12,658 bases of DNA from Gemmatimonadota bacterium (lineage in GTDB: Bacteria > Gemmatimonadota > Gemmatimonadetes > Gemmatimonadales > GWC2-71-9): positions 1 to 12,658 of the forward strand of contig QHTW01000098.1 of the NCBI GenBank assembly GCA_003220955.1. The letters are read 5' to 3'. The stretch's first letter is position 1, and every line of letters begins with the position of its first letter. The translations under genes and the position numbers were made by a program. This document shows, piece after piece, positions 5,649 through 12,658 of this stretch. A model generated the notes under the pieces. That model saw only the letters and a list, made by a program, of their open reading frames with translations. It ran no database searches and was not told where the DNA came from.

Positions 5649-8435
5649 ATGTCGCGTATAGCGTTGCTGACCCTGTTGTTGGGGTTCGCGGCGGCGTCGT
5701 CGGTGCCCGCCCAGCGTCGGGGGGCCGTGCGCTCCCCGCGGACCCGCGTCAACGCCGCAGCGCCGGCGCCCATTACCATCCCGTATCAACGGTTCGTATT
5801 GAAGAACGGCCTGACGCTGTTGGTGCACGAGGACCACAAGGCGCCCATCGTCGCCGTGAACATCTGGTATCACGTCGGCTCCAAGAACGAGAAGCCCGGT
5901 CGCACGGGGTTCGCGCATCTGTTCGAGCATCTGATGTTCAACGGCAGCGAACACTTCAACGACGACTACTTCCAGCCGTTCGAGCGCATCGGTGCGACCG
6001 ACCAGAACGGCACGACCAACAACGACCGCACCAACTATTTCGAGAACGTCCCGACCACCGCGCTCGACGTCGCGCTGTGGATGGAATCGGACCGGATGGG
6101 CCATCTGCTCGGCGTGATCGACACCGCAAAAGTGAACGAGCAGCGTGGCGTCGTGCAGAACGAGAAACGGCAGGGCGAGAATCAGCCATACGGGAAAGTC
6201 AACCTCTTGATGGCGGAGGGCGCCTACCCGGCGGGTCATCCGTATTCGTGGACCGTGATTGGGTCGATGGAGGACCTCAACGCCGCATCGGTCGAGGACG
6301 TGAAGCAGTGGTTCCGCACCTATTACGGCCCCAACAACGCGGTCATCGTGCTGGCCGGCGACATCACGCCCGAAACGGCGCGGCAGAAAGTCGAGCAGTA
6401 CTTCGGCGACATTCCCGCCACGCCGCCGATCGCGAAGCAGGACGTCTGGATCGCGAAGCGCACCGGCGTGCACCGCGAGATCATGCAGGATCGCGTGCCG
6501 CAGGCGCGGATCTACAAACAATGGAATATCCCGCAGTTCGGATCGGCGGACGGCGACTACCTCGACCTCGTGACCGACGTGCTCGCGGCCGGGAAGACCT
6601 CGCGGTTATACAAGCGGCTCGTCTATGACGAGCAGATCGCCACCGACGTCGTCGCGTACGTGGACCTGCGGGAGATCGGGGGGCAGCTCGTGATCCGCGC
6701 CACGGCCAAGCCGGGCGGCGATCTCGCCCGCGTCGAGCGCGCGATCGATGAGGAGCTGGGCAGGTTCATTCGGACCGGCCCGACGCCCGGTGAGCTGCGG
6801 CGCGTCAAGACGCAATCGCGTGCCAACTTCATCCGGGGCATCGAGCGGATCGGCGGATTTGGCGGCAAGTCGGACGTGCTGGCGATCAACGAAGTCTACG
6901 CCGGCAATGCCGATCATTATCAGGTGACGCGCCAGCGCATTGCGACCGCGTCCGCTGCCGACCTGAGGTCAGCCGCCGCCCGTTGGCTCAACGACGGCGA
7001 CTTCGTCGTCGAGGTCCACCCCTATCCGACCTATGACGTCGCGGCGAGTGGCGCGGATCGGTCGAAGCTTCCCGCCGCCGGCACACCGCCCGAGGCGCGC
7101 TTCCCGGCGATCGCCCGCGCGACGCTCCCCAACGGGCTCAAGATCGTGCTCGCCGAGCGTCATTCCATTCCGCAGGTGAACATGACGCTCCTGATCGACG
7201 CCGGGTACGCCGCCGATCAGTTTGCGGCGCCGGGGACGGCGAGTCTCACGCTCGACATGCTGGACGAAGGGACCACCAAGCGCACGGCGCTGCAGATCAG
7301 CGATACGCTGTCGCAGCTGGGCGCCGTACTCAGCACCGGCTCGCAGCTCGATGTCTCCAGCGTGTCGTTATCGACGCTCAAGGACAATCTCGATCCGGCG
7401 CTCGACATCTTTGCCGACGTGATCCTCAATCCGTCGTTCCCGCAGGCCGATTTTCAGCGGCAGCAGCGGCAGCGCCTCGCGCGCATTCAGCGGGAGAAGG
7501 TGCAGCCGGTGCAGATGGCATTGCGCGTCTTCCCGCAGCTGCTCTACGGCGCGAACCACGCCTACGGCAACCCGCTGACCGGCTCCGGCACCGAGGAGTC
7601 GGTGACGCGCATGAGGCGCGACGATCTGGTGCGCTTCCATCGCACCTGGTTCAAGCCGAATCACGCGACGCTCGTCGTGGTGGGCGACATTGCGCTTGCC
7701 GAGATTCAGCCGCGCCTCGCGCGGCTGTTCAGCCGCTGGCCGGGCGGTGACGTGCCGCAGAAGAACGTCGGCACCGTGGCGGATCAAACCCGACCCCTCG
7801 TGTACATTCTCGATCGCCCCGGGGCCGAGCAGTCGATCATTTTCGCCGCCGATCTCGCGCCGCCGAAGGCCAATCCGCACGAGTACGCGATCGAAGCGAT
7901 GACGTCACTCCTGGGCGGGCAATTCACGTCGCGCGTCAACATGAATCTGCGCGAAGCGAAACACTGGTCCTACGGCGCGTTCACCTTGGTCTGGGATGCG
8001 CGCGGCCAACGCCCGTTCATTGCGTACGCGCCGGTGCAGACCGACAAGACGAAGGAATCGATGATCGAAGTCGATCGCGAGCTGCGCGGCATTCTGGGCC
8101 CGCGTCCGGTCGAGGCCGACGAGCTGGCCAAGGCGCAGGCGAATCTCACGCTGACGCTGCCCGGCAACTGGGAGACGATGGACGCGGTGCAGGGCTCGCT
8201 CGAGCAGCTCGTGACGTACGGGCTGGACGATCACTACTACGAGACCTACGCGCAGCGCGTGCGCGCGCTCACGATTCCCGACGCGACGACCGCAGCGCAG
8301 GACGCGATCCGCCCCGACCATCTGGTTTGGGTGATCGTGGGCGATCGGTCGAAGATTGAAGCCGGGATCCGCGAGCTGAATTTCGGGGAGGTCAGATTCC
8401 TGGACGCGGATGGGAAGCCGTTGGCATCTCGATAG
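5649..8435 (+). CDS. Secreted M16 (insulinase/pitrilysin) zinc metallopeptidase, tandem active plus inactive halves
   Basis: A protein of 928 residues. The first 22 or so form a signal peptide (MSRIALLTLLLGFAAASSVPAQ), so it acts outside the cytoplasm. The N-terminal half carries the inverted zinc motif HLFEH (90-94), with a downstream glutamate ligand in VVQNEKRQ (E172). The second half begins near residue 490 with NGLKIVLAERHSIPQV and repeats the M16 fold, but the equivalent position reads SLTLDMLDEG, without HxxEH. It therefore supplies the non-catalytic half of the clamshell. It keeps the Arg/Tyr substrate-clamp signature NLREAKHWSYG (R768, Y775). One active plus one inactive M16 domain in a single chain is a common bacterial arrangement. 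The likely job is degradation of small peptides in the periplasm or outside. The stop TAG opens directly into the 10-bp array; the rhomboid gene converges from the other side. Confidence 0.95.
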   Translation: MSRIALLTLLLGFAAASSVPAQRRGAVRSPRTRVNAAAPAPITIPYQRFVLKNGLTLLVHEDHKAPIVAVNIWYHVGSKNEKPGRTGFAHLFEHLMFNGSEHFNDDYFQPFERIGATDQNGTTNNDRTNYFENVPTTALDVALWMESDRMGHLLGVIDTAKVNEQRGVVQNEKRQGENQPYGKVNLLMAEGAYPAGHPYSWTVIGSMEDLNAASVEDVKQWFRTYYGPNNAVIVLAGDITPETARQKVEQYFGDIPATPPIAKQDVWIAKRTGVHREIMQDRVPQARIYKQWNIPQFGSADGDYLDLVTDVLAAGKTSRLYKRLVYDEQIATDVVAYVDLREIGGQLVIRATAKPGGDLARVERAIDEELGRFIRTGPTPGELRRVKTQSRANFIRGIERIGGFGGKSDVLAINEVYAGNADHYQVTRQRIATASAADLRSAAARWLNDGDFVVEVHPYPTYDVAASGADRSKLPAAGTPPEARFPAIARATLPNGLKIVLAERHSIPQVNMTLLIDAGYAADQFAAPGTASLTLDMLDEGTTKRTALQISDTLSQLGAVLSTGSQLDVSSVSLSTLKDNLDPALDIFADVILNPSFPQADFQRQQRQRLARIQREKVQPVQMALRVFPQLLYGANHAYGNPLTGSGTEESVTRMRRDDLVRFHRTWFKPNHATLVVVGDIALAEIQPRLARLFSRWPGGDVPQKNVGTVADQTRPLVYILDRPGAEQSIIFAADLAPPKANPHEYAIEAMTSLLGGQFTSRVNMNLREAKHWSYGAFTLVWDARGQRPFIAYAPVQTDKTKESMIEVDRELRGILGPRPVEADELAKAQANLTLTLPGNWETMDAVQGSLEQLVTYGLDDHYYETYAQRVRALTIPDATTAAQDAIRPDHLVWVIVGDRSKIEAGIRELNFGEVRFLDADGKPLASR

Positions 8436-8508
8436 CGGTCACAGGACCGGGGGGTAACAAGCGGCGGCGGGTACCGCCTTCTGCCGCCCGTTACCGCCCT
8501 GTACCGCC
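8434..8508. repeat. 10-bp periodic inverted array between convergent genes (possible bidirectional terminator)
   Basis: The right arm has TACCGCC, TGCCGCC, TACCGCC and TACCGCC at 8472, 8482, 8492 and 8502, exactly ten bases apart. The left arm holds degenerate inverted copies: AGCGGTC (8434), GGGGGTA (8450) and GGCGGGTA (8466). Read as reverse complement, the right arm gives the same order of landmarks as the left (CGGT.ACAGG, then GGTAAC, then GCGGC, then GGTAC), so a long imperfect hairpin can form. It fills the whole gap between the M16 stop (TAG, 8433-8435) and the rhomboid stop (8509-8511). There is no T-tract, so intrinsic termination would be unconventional. Confidence 0.85.
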
Positions 8509-9279
8509 CTATGACATCCGAACCAACGTCTCCCGCTTCGTCAGTGTCGGCGTCAGCAGCAAGGCCGCGATCGCGCCCCCGATCATGCCGCCGAGGTGAG
8601 CGAAGTTGTCGATGTAGGGCGACAGGAATCCCGTGAACAGCTGCCAGGCGGCCCATGCGGCAAGCACGAGGCCGATGCGCTTGTCGCGCATGTAGAAACG
8701 GTCCTGGTTCCGGTACAGCATCACCGCCACCGCGGCCAGGACGCCGAAAATCGCGCCCGATGCGCCGACCGACGGACCCGGACCGGTCGCCAGGCTGAAC
8801 GCCGCGCCCGTCACGCCGCTGCCGAAGTAGACGAGCGCCGTGCGGGCCGCACCGAAGGCATGCTCGCACGCCATGCCGACGATATAGAGCGCGACCATGT
8901 TGCCGATCAGATGATCCGGCCCGCCATGGAGGAACATGGAGGTGAACACGCGCCACCACTCCCCGGCGAGCACACGCGCGCTCACGAGGGCGCCCGCTTC
9001 GAGGGGATTGATCTGATTGGCGGCGTGGAGCCCCGATTCGATCAGCGCCTTCCGGTCGCCAAGCGCGCCCGACGCGACTTCCCAGGCAAACACCGCCACA
9101 TTCGCGATGATGAGCGTGGCAATGAAGAGCGGCAGCCGCCGCATGCCGCGCTCGAAGTCGATCCGGCCATCGCGCCGCGCGGCTGGTTTCACCGTCCGCG
9201 CGGGCGCCAGCATCTCGGGCGTGATGAGGATCGGCTCTTCGTGGTCGGGGCTGCCGCTGCCCGGGACTTCGGGTGTCAC
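8509..9279 (-). CDS. Rhomboid family intramembrane serine protease
   Basis: A protein of 256 residues and about six membrane segments that cleaves transmembrane substrates within the bilayer. Visible signatures: GEWWRVFTSMFLHGGPDH and LIGNM in the L1 loop/TM2 region, the nucleophile in VGASGAIFG (S174), and the partner histidine in NFAHLGG (H228). The 54-residue spacing is right for the rhomboid dyad. The first roughly 50 residues are soluble and proline-rich. I chose the GTG at 9277-9279: it overlaps the TGA of the upstream gene as GTGA and has GGGAG (9287-9291, minus strand) seven bases upstream. Longer versions of the frame lie within the neighbouring gene. The overlap indicates translational coupling with the zinc-ribbon membrane protein. 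The stop abuts the 10-bp array. Confidence 0.93.
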   Translation of the reverse strand: MTPEVPGSGSPDHEEPILITPEMLAPARTVKPAARRDGRIDFERGMRRLPLFIATLIIANVAVFAWEVASGALGDRKALIESGLHAANQINPLEAGALVSARVLAGEWWRVFTSMFLHGGPDHLIGNMVALYIVGMACEHAFGAARTALVYFGSGVTGAAFSLATGPGPSVGASGAIFGVLAAVAVMLYRNQDRFYMRDKRIGLVLAAWAAWQLFTGFLSPYIDNFAHLGGMIGGAIAALLLTPTLTKRETLVRMS

Positions 9280-10160
9280 CGGCGCTCTCCCGTATCGAGC
9301 ATCACGCCGAGCGCGATGGCGAGGCGCCGATCCATCAGGCGCTGCGGGTCGGCCGTCATGTCGAGCACATAGCGGTCGAGGATCGTGAACTTCCGTTTGA
9401 ATTCCCCGATCACGTCGTCCGTACCGGCCGGCAGGAAGATAAAGTTGGTGCGCAGCACACCGAACAACGGCCCGAGGAAGCGTCGCAGCAGCGACAGGAT
9501 GATCGAATCTTCCTTCGCGAGAAACAGCACGCGTCCGTCCGGTCCCCACACGTACCAGCGCTTGCGGACCGCGTTGAACAGCCAGTTCTTGCCCAGCTTG
9601 GCGAGCTTCCGACCGCGCGCGTCACGGACGGTATAGGTCATCGTGATCGGCTGGAATTTCTTGTCCTGCAGGATGTCGAGCAGCTTCTCGCGCTTGGACT
9701 GATCGCGATAGAACGTCACGTGCCGTTTGACCGACAGCGCGATGCCCAGCGCGATCGAGCCGAAGAGAATCGCGAGCACGCCGACGATACCGAGAATCGT
9801 TTTGAGCGCGCTGGGCGGCATGGCATCGATGAGCCCGATCCACGCGGGCATGCCGAAGAACAGCCCGGCGAGGGTGACGAGGGCAGCGCCGATATTCCGG
9901 AGTGCGTGCGCCGGCCGTTCGACGAAGATGATCTTGTTCCCCTGCTCGTCGCCGACGTCGTACTTCGCGGAGATCTTGAGCATCTGCTGCCGCAGCAGGA
10001 AAATGTCGCGGTCGAACGCCGGATCGAGCTGCGTCACCGCAGTGGCGACGCTGGGGGCCCGGGCGGGGCGGCCGCATTTCGGGCATTTGACGAGCTTGCC
10101 CGCGAATTCGTCCTTCAGATCGTAGGAGTTCCCGCATTCACAGGTCACGAGGACGGGCAT
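9276..10160 (-). CDS. Zinc-ribbon membrane protein with scramblase/LURP-one-like domain
   Basis: A protein of 294 residues. The N-terminus is a four-cysteine zinc ribbon (C7, C9, C26, C29: CECG ... CPKCG). Then comes a first beta segment, LKISAKYDVGDEQGNKIIFVER, and two hydrophobic membrane helices (roughly 88-110 and 119-142). A long beta-rich part follows with VRDARGRKLAKLGKNW, WYVWGPDGRVLFLAKE, VIGEFKRKFTILDRYVLDM, and the ending DRRLAIALGVMLDTGE. This spacing of 'D.xG..v' strands and the terminal 'D.R.alalgv.lD' resembles the tubby-like fold of phospholipid scramblase / LURP-one-related proteins, here interrupted by a membrane hairpin. That is pattern recognition, not a database match. 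The start ATG has GGAGG five bases upstream. The gene is coupled through GTGA to the rhomboid protease, which makes it a candidate substrate or partner. The biochemical role is unknown. Confidence 0.82.
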   Translation of the reverse strand: MPVLVTCECGNSYDLKDEFAGKLVKCPKCGRPARAPSVATAVTQLDPAFDRDIFLLRQQMLKISAKYDVGDEQGNKIIFVERPAHALRNIGAALVTLAGLFFGMPAWIGLIDAMPPSALKTILGIVGVLAILFGSIALGIALSVKRHVTFYRDQSKREKLLDILQDKKFQPITMTYTVRDARGRKLAKLGKNWLFNAVRKRWYVWGPDGRVLFLAKEDSIILSLLRRFLGPLFGVLRTNFIFLPAGTDDVIGEFKRKFTILDRYVLDMTADPQRLMDRRLAIALGVMLDTGERR

Positions 10161-10165
10161 GTACG

Positions 10166-10170
10166 CCTCC
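10166..10170 (-). promoter_or_regulatory. Ribosome binding site of the zinc-ribbon membrane protein gene
   Basis: GGAGG on the minus strand, five bases before the ATG at 10158-10160. Slightly upstream (10180-10185, minus strand) is TATCAT, a five-of-six match to a -10 hexamer at plausible distance, without a clear -35. Confidence 0.7.
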
Positions 10171-10219
10171 GTGGCTTGGATGATAGATTTGCCGCGCCCT
10201 CGTCTTGGAGCTCGTTCCG

Positions 10220-11506
10220 ATGCGCGGTTTAGCGCTGTTGTGTACCGGTCTGATTCTGCTTCCCGCGGTCCACGCCCAGACGGCCCCCGCCCAGCAGATC
10301 CTGATCAAAGCAGGTCGCCTGGTCGATGGCCGATCGGCCACCGCGCAACCCAATGTAGGAATTCTCATCGAAGGCGAAAGGATTCGGGCCGTCGGCCCGC
10401 TGGCGCAGATCCAGGCGCAGGCGCCCAACGCCCGCGTCATCGACCTCGGCCAGATGACCGTGCTCCCCGGACTGATCGACGCCCACACGCACCTGCTGCT
10501 CCAGGGTGATGTCACCTCGCAGGAGTATGAAGATCAGCTGCTCAAGGAATCGACGTCGTATCGCGCGATCCTCGCGGCTCGCAACGCGCGGCTGTCGCTC
10601 GAGCACGGCTTCACCGCCATCCGCGACCTCGAGACCGAGGGGGCGATGTACGCCGATGTCGACGTGAAGCACGCGATCGACCGCGGTGAGATCCCCGGGC
10701 CGCGGGTGTTTGCGTCGACGCGTGCGATGGCGCCGACCGGGATGTATCCAATCACGACCGACAATTGGGAGCTCGAGCTGCCGCACGGCGTCCAGCCGGT
10801 CGACGGCGTCGACAACGCGCGGCTCGCGGTGCGCCAGCAGCTCCAGCACGGTGCGGACTGGATCAAGTACTACAGCGACCGCCGCTACTACTTCACCCCG
10901 GACAGCGTGCTCCACAGCTGGGTGAACTTCACCGACGCCGAAGCCAAGGCGATCGTGGACGAGGCGCACCGGATGGGGCACATGGTCGCGGCGCACGCCA
11001 TCGGCTCGGACGGCATCGCGGCGGCGCTGCGGGCGGGCGTGAATTCCATCGAGCACGGCGACGGCCTCACCGACTCGCTGATCGATGTGATGGTGCGCAC
11101 CAACGTGTACTGGGTGCCGACCGTCACGGTCGGGGCGCATGTGGTGGCGCGCGGCGGCGTGTGGGTGGCGCTCGTGAATCTCGAGCGGAAGGCGTTCGGT
11201 CGGGCTCTGAAGAAAGGCGTGAAGATCGCGCTGGGCACCGATGTCGGCGGGTTTCCGTGGACCGAGATCAATCAGGCGAAGGAATTCGAGTACTACGTGC
11301 AGTACGGCATGACGCCGATGCAGGCGATTCAGTCAGGAACTTCGGTGGCGGCCGCGCTGCTGGGCCAGGAGCAAAACGTCGGTGCGATCGCGCCCGGACT
11401 GTATGCTGACATTATCGCCGTTGCGGGCGATCCCACGCGCGATATCACGGAACTGCAACGGGTGAAGTTCGTTATGAAGGGTGGCGCCGTGTACCTTTCC
11501 CAATAG
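10220..11506 (+). CDS. Secreted metal-dependent amidohydrolase (imidazolonepropionase / Xaa-Pro dipeptidase-like)
   Basis: A protein of 428 residues. The signal peptide MRGLALLCTGLILLPAVHAQ sends it out of the cytoplasm. It is an amidohydrolase-superfamily beta/alpha barrel with all the expected metal ligands: HxH in VLPGLIDAHTHL (H89, H91), the bridging lysine in DWIKYY (K216), histidines in AAHAIGSDG (H259) and SIEHGDG (H279), and the catalytic aspartate in LGTDVGG (D341). The N- and C-terminal strands (GRLVDGRSA; GLYADIIAVAGDP) form the small beta sandwich. Exported members hydrolyse peptide-like or cyclic amide bonds; the substrate cannot be told from sequence. A TTG at 10205 could extend the frame by five residues, but GGAG (10207-10210) nine bases before the ATG at 10220 favours this start. 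Its stop overlaps the GTG of the next gene, so the two form an operon. Confidence 0.94.
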   Translation: MRGLALLCTGLILLPAVHAQTAPAQQILIKAGRLVDGRSATAQPNVGILIEGERIRAVGPLAQIQAQAPNARVIDLGQMTVLPGLIDAHTHLLLQGDVTSQEYEDQLLKESTSYRAILAARNARLSLEHGFTAIRDLETEGAMYADVDVKHAIDRGEIPGPRVFASTRAMAPTGMYPITTDNWELELPHGVQPVDGVDNARLAVRQQLQHGADWIKYYSDRRYYFTPDSVLHSWVNFTDAEAKAIVDEAHRMGHMVAAHAIGSDGIAAALRAGVNSIEHGDGLTDSLIDVMVRTNVYWVPTVTVGAHVVARGGVWVALVNLERKAFGRALKKGVKIALGTDVGGFPWTEINQAKEFEYYVQYGMTPMQAIQSGTSVAAALLGQEQNVGAIAPGLYADIIAVAGDPTRDITELQRVKFVMKGGAVYLSQ

Positions 11507-12658
11507 TGAAAGCCTGTGTCGTCGGGCTCCTGCTGAGCTTCGGCGCCGTCGGTGTGTCTCCGGGACAGATGTCCCCGGCCGGGACCGGCGGCGTCGCCGC
11601 GTTGGCCACCACGTTGCGACAGCTCGGCAGCAACAAGCGTGTCCTCATGATCGGCGCGCACCCCGACGACGAGGACACGCAGCTGCTCGTGCTCCTGTCG
11701 CGAGGCCTGGGCGCGCAAGCCGCGTATCTCTCGCTGACGCGCGGCGAAGGCGGCCAGAACCTCATCGGCCCCGAGCTCGGCCCCGAGCTCGGGGTCGTTC
11801 GTACGGAAGAGCTGCTGTCGGCCCGGGAGCTCGACGGCGCCCGCCAGTTCTTCACGCGCGCTTACGACTTCGGGTACTCCAAGACCGTCGACGAAACGTT
11901 CCGGTTCTGGCCGCGCGACTCGATTCTCAAGGACGTCCTCGACGTGATCCGCCGGTTCCGGCCGCAGATCATCATCGCGGTGTTTTCAGGGACGCCCGCC
12001 GATGGCCACGGTCACCACCAGGTCTCGGCGATTCTCGCGCGCCAGGCATTCGATCTGCTCCGCGATTCGGTGGGCGGTCCCCAGAAGTTCTACCGTTCGA
12101 CGCGCGGTGATCCCTCGGCGACGACGCTGACGCTGCCGGTCGGCATTCTCGATCCGATCATCGGCCAGTCGTATTTCCAGATTGCGATGGCGAGCCGCAG
12201 CCGTCACCGCTCGCAGGACATGGGCCAGCTCCAGCGGGCCGGTCCCGCGACCTCCGGAGTAGCGCTACTCGCGACCAAGACGCCGAGCGGAGCGGGAAGC
12301 AACGGCGGCGAGACCTCGATGTTCACCGGGGTCGACACGACGATTCACGTCAGCGGATATGCCGCGCTCATCGACTCCGCGCGTGCAGCGCTGAATCCCT
12401 GGCGCCCCTCGGCCGCACTGCCGTACTTGCTCCGCGCGTCGCGACTGCTCGGCTCCGCGTCCCCGGATTCGGTGCAGCGTGGATTGCTCGACCGAGCCAT
12501 CGCGATGGCCGACGGTGTCACGATCGACGGCACGGCCGATGATGGCATCGTCGTTCCAAGCGAACGGCTGCAGGTCGAGGTCGCGGTCTGGAATGCCGGC
12601 GACAGCGCCGTGCGCGTCGATAGTATCGCCGTCGCGGCGCCGAGTGGCTGGGGGATCG
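11506..12658 (+). CDS. Secreted PIG-L family deacetylase (3' end outside window)
   Basis: The frame is open to the end of the window: 384 codons, no stop. It starts at GTG 11506-11508, overlapping the previous stop by one base (TAGTG), which implies coupled translation. A hydrophobic leader (VKACVVGLLLSFGAVGVSPGQ) suggests export. The PIG-L/LmbE zinc site is complete: AHPDDE (H52, D55) and the third ligand in DGHGHHQVS (H171). The segment LTRGEGGQNLIGPELG is characteristic of the large exported bacterial PIG-L proteins. Family members remove N-acetyl groups from sugar-type substrates. Beyond about residue 200 the sequence is less typical, and near the end (RLQVEVAVWNAGDSAVRVDSI) it looks like the start of a beta-sandwich, possibly a NEW3-like domain; such C-terminal extensions are usual in this subgroup. 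The substrate is unknown. Confidence 0.92.
   Translation, partial: MKACVVGLLLSFGAVGVSPGQMSPAGTGGVAALATTLRQLGSNKRVLMIGAHPDDEDTQLLVLLSRGLGAQAAYLSLTRGEGGQNLIGPELGPELGVVRTEELLSARELDGARQFFTRAYDFGYSKTVDETFRFWPRDSILKDVLDVIRRFRPQIIIAVFSGTPADGHGHHQVSAILARQAFDLLRDSVGGPQKFYRSTRGDPSATTLTLPVGILDPIIGQSYFQIAMASRSRHRSQDMGQLQRAGPATSGVALLATKTPSGAGSNGGETSMFTGVDTTIHVSGYAALIDSARAALNPWRPSAALPYLLRASRLLGSASPDSVQRGLLDRAIAMADGVTIDGTADDGIVVPSERLQVEVAVWNAGDSAVRVDSIAVAAPSGWGI

Noticed and set aside
5631..6521. Minus-strand open frame of 296 codons over the M16 gene start
   Set aside because: It covers the M16 signal peptide and zinc motif in antisense, with low-complexity Arg/Val/Asp composition and no ribosome site.
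11770..11793. 12-bp tandem repeat in the PIG-L gene encoding PELGPELG
   Set aside because: The IGPELG..LGV segment is a normal part of this protein subgroup, so similar codons for similar residues explain it.

Overview
The window is GC-rich, densely packed chromosomal DNA of a free-living bacterium. The gene content (secreted M16 peptidase, secreted imidazolonepropionase-like amidohydrolase, secreted PIG-L deacetylase, VLCAD-like acyl-CoA dehydrogenase, a 'MKPHER' four-helix-bundle gene) and the frequent GTG starts resemble Gemmatimonadota. That placement is an inference from style and memory of such genomes, not from a marker gene. There are ten protein genes, two of them cut by the window edges. 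I saw no rRNA, tRNA, CRISPR array, transposase or phage gene.

Layout: (1) 1-849 (+), the C-terminal part of a DEAD-box RNA helicase. Its stop overlaps, tail to tail, the stop of a two-gene minus-strand unit (2437 down to 846) made of citrate synthase and a small GYD-domain protein. (2) A divergent intergenic region filled by a long imperfect palindrome, then a phosphoribosyltransferase-fold gene (about 2557-3207, +) that appears to have lost the canonical PRPP loop. (3) A small four-helix-bundle gene (3307-3696, +), less GC-rich than its neighbours and bracketed by two inverted arrays of four 8-bp units. (4) A large acyl-CoA dehydrogenase (3718-5583, -), divergent from a periplasmic or secreted M16 metallopeptidase (5649-8435, +). 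(5) A translationally coupled minus-strand pair: a zinc-ribbon membrane protein with a scramblase/LURP-one-like domain, then a rhomboid protease. (6) A plus-strand pair whose stop and start overlap (TAGTG): a secreted amidohydrolase, then a secreted PIG-L deacetylase that runs off the window.

The most unusual content lies between the genes. Three loci carry tandem arrays of four short units with strict spacing, each accompanied by an inverted counterpart: 7-bp spacing at 2472-2539 (core GGCTAT), 8-bp spacing at 3208-3237 and 3687-3716 (core GCGGTT), and 10-bp spacing at 8434-8508 (core GGCGGTA). Core and period differ between loci but the architecture is shared, and the arrays at the last two loci directly abut the stop codons of the flanking genes. 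In the 8-bp locus the place of the hairpin loop is taken by the four-helix-bundle gene. I propose these as one family of palindromic intergenic elements, with the four-helix-bundle gene as a candidate resident or partner protein. The arrays are directly visible; the relationship to the gene is inference.

The remaining genes are recognisable housekeeping or exported-enzyme families. They do not form one pathway; they group as short two-gene units.
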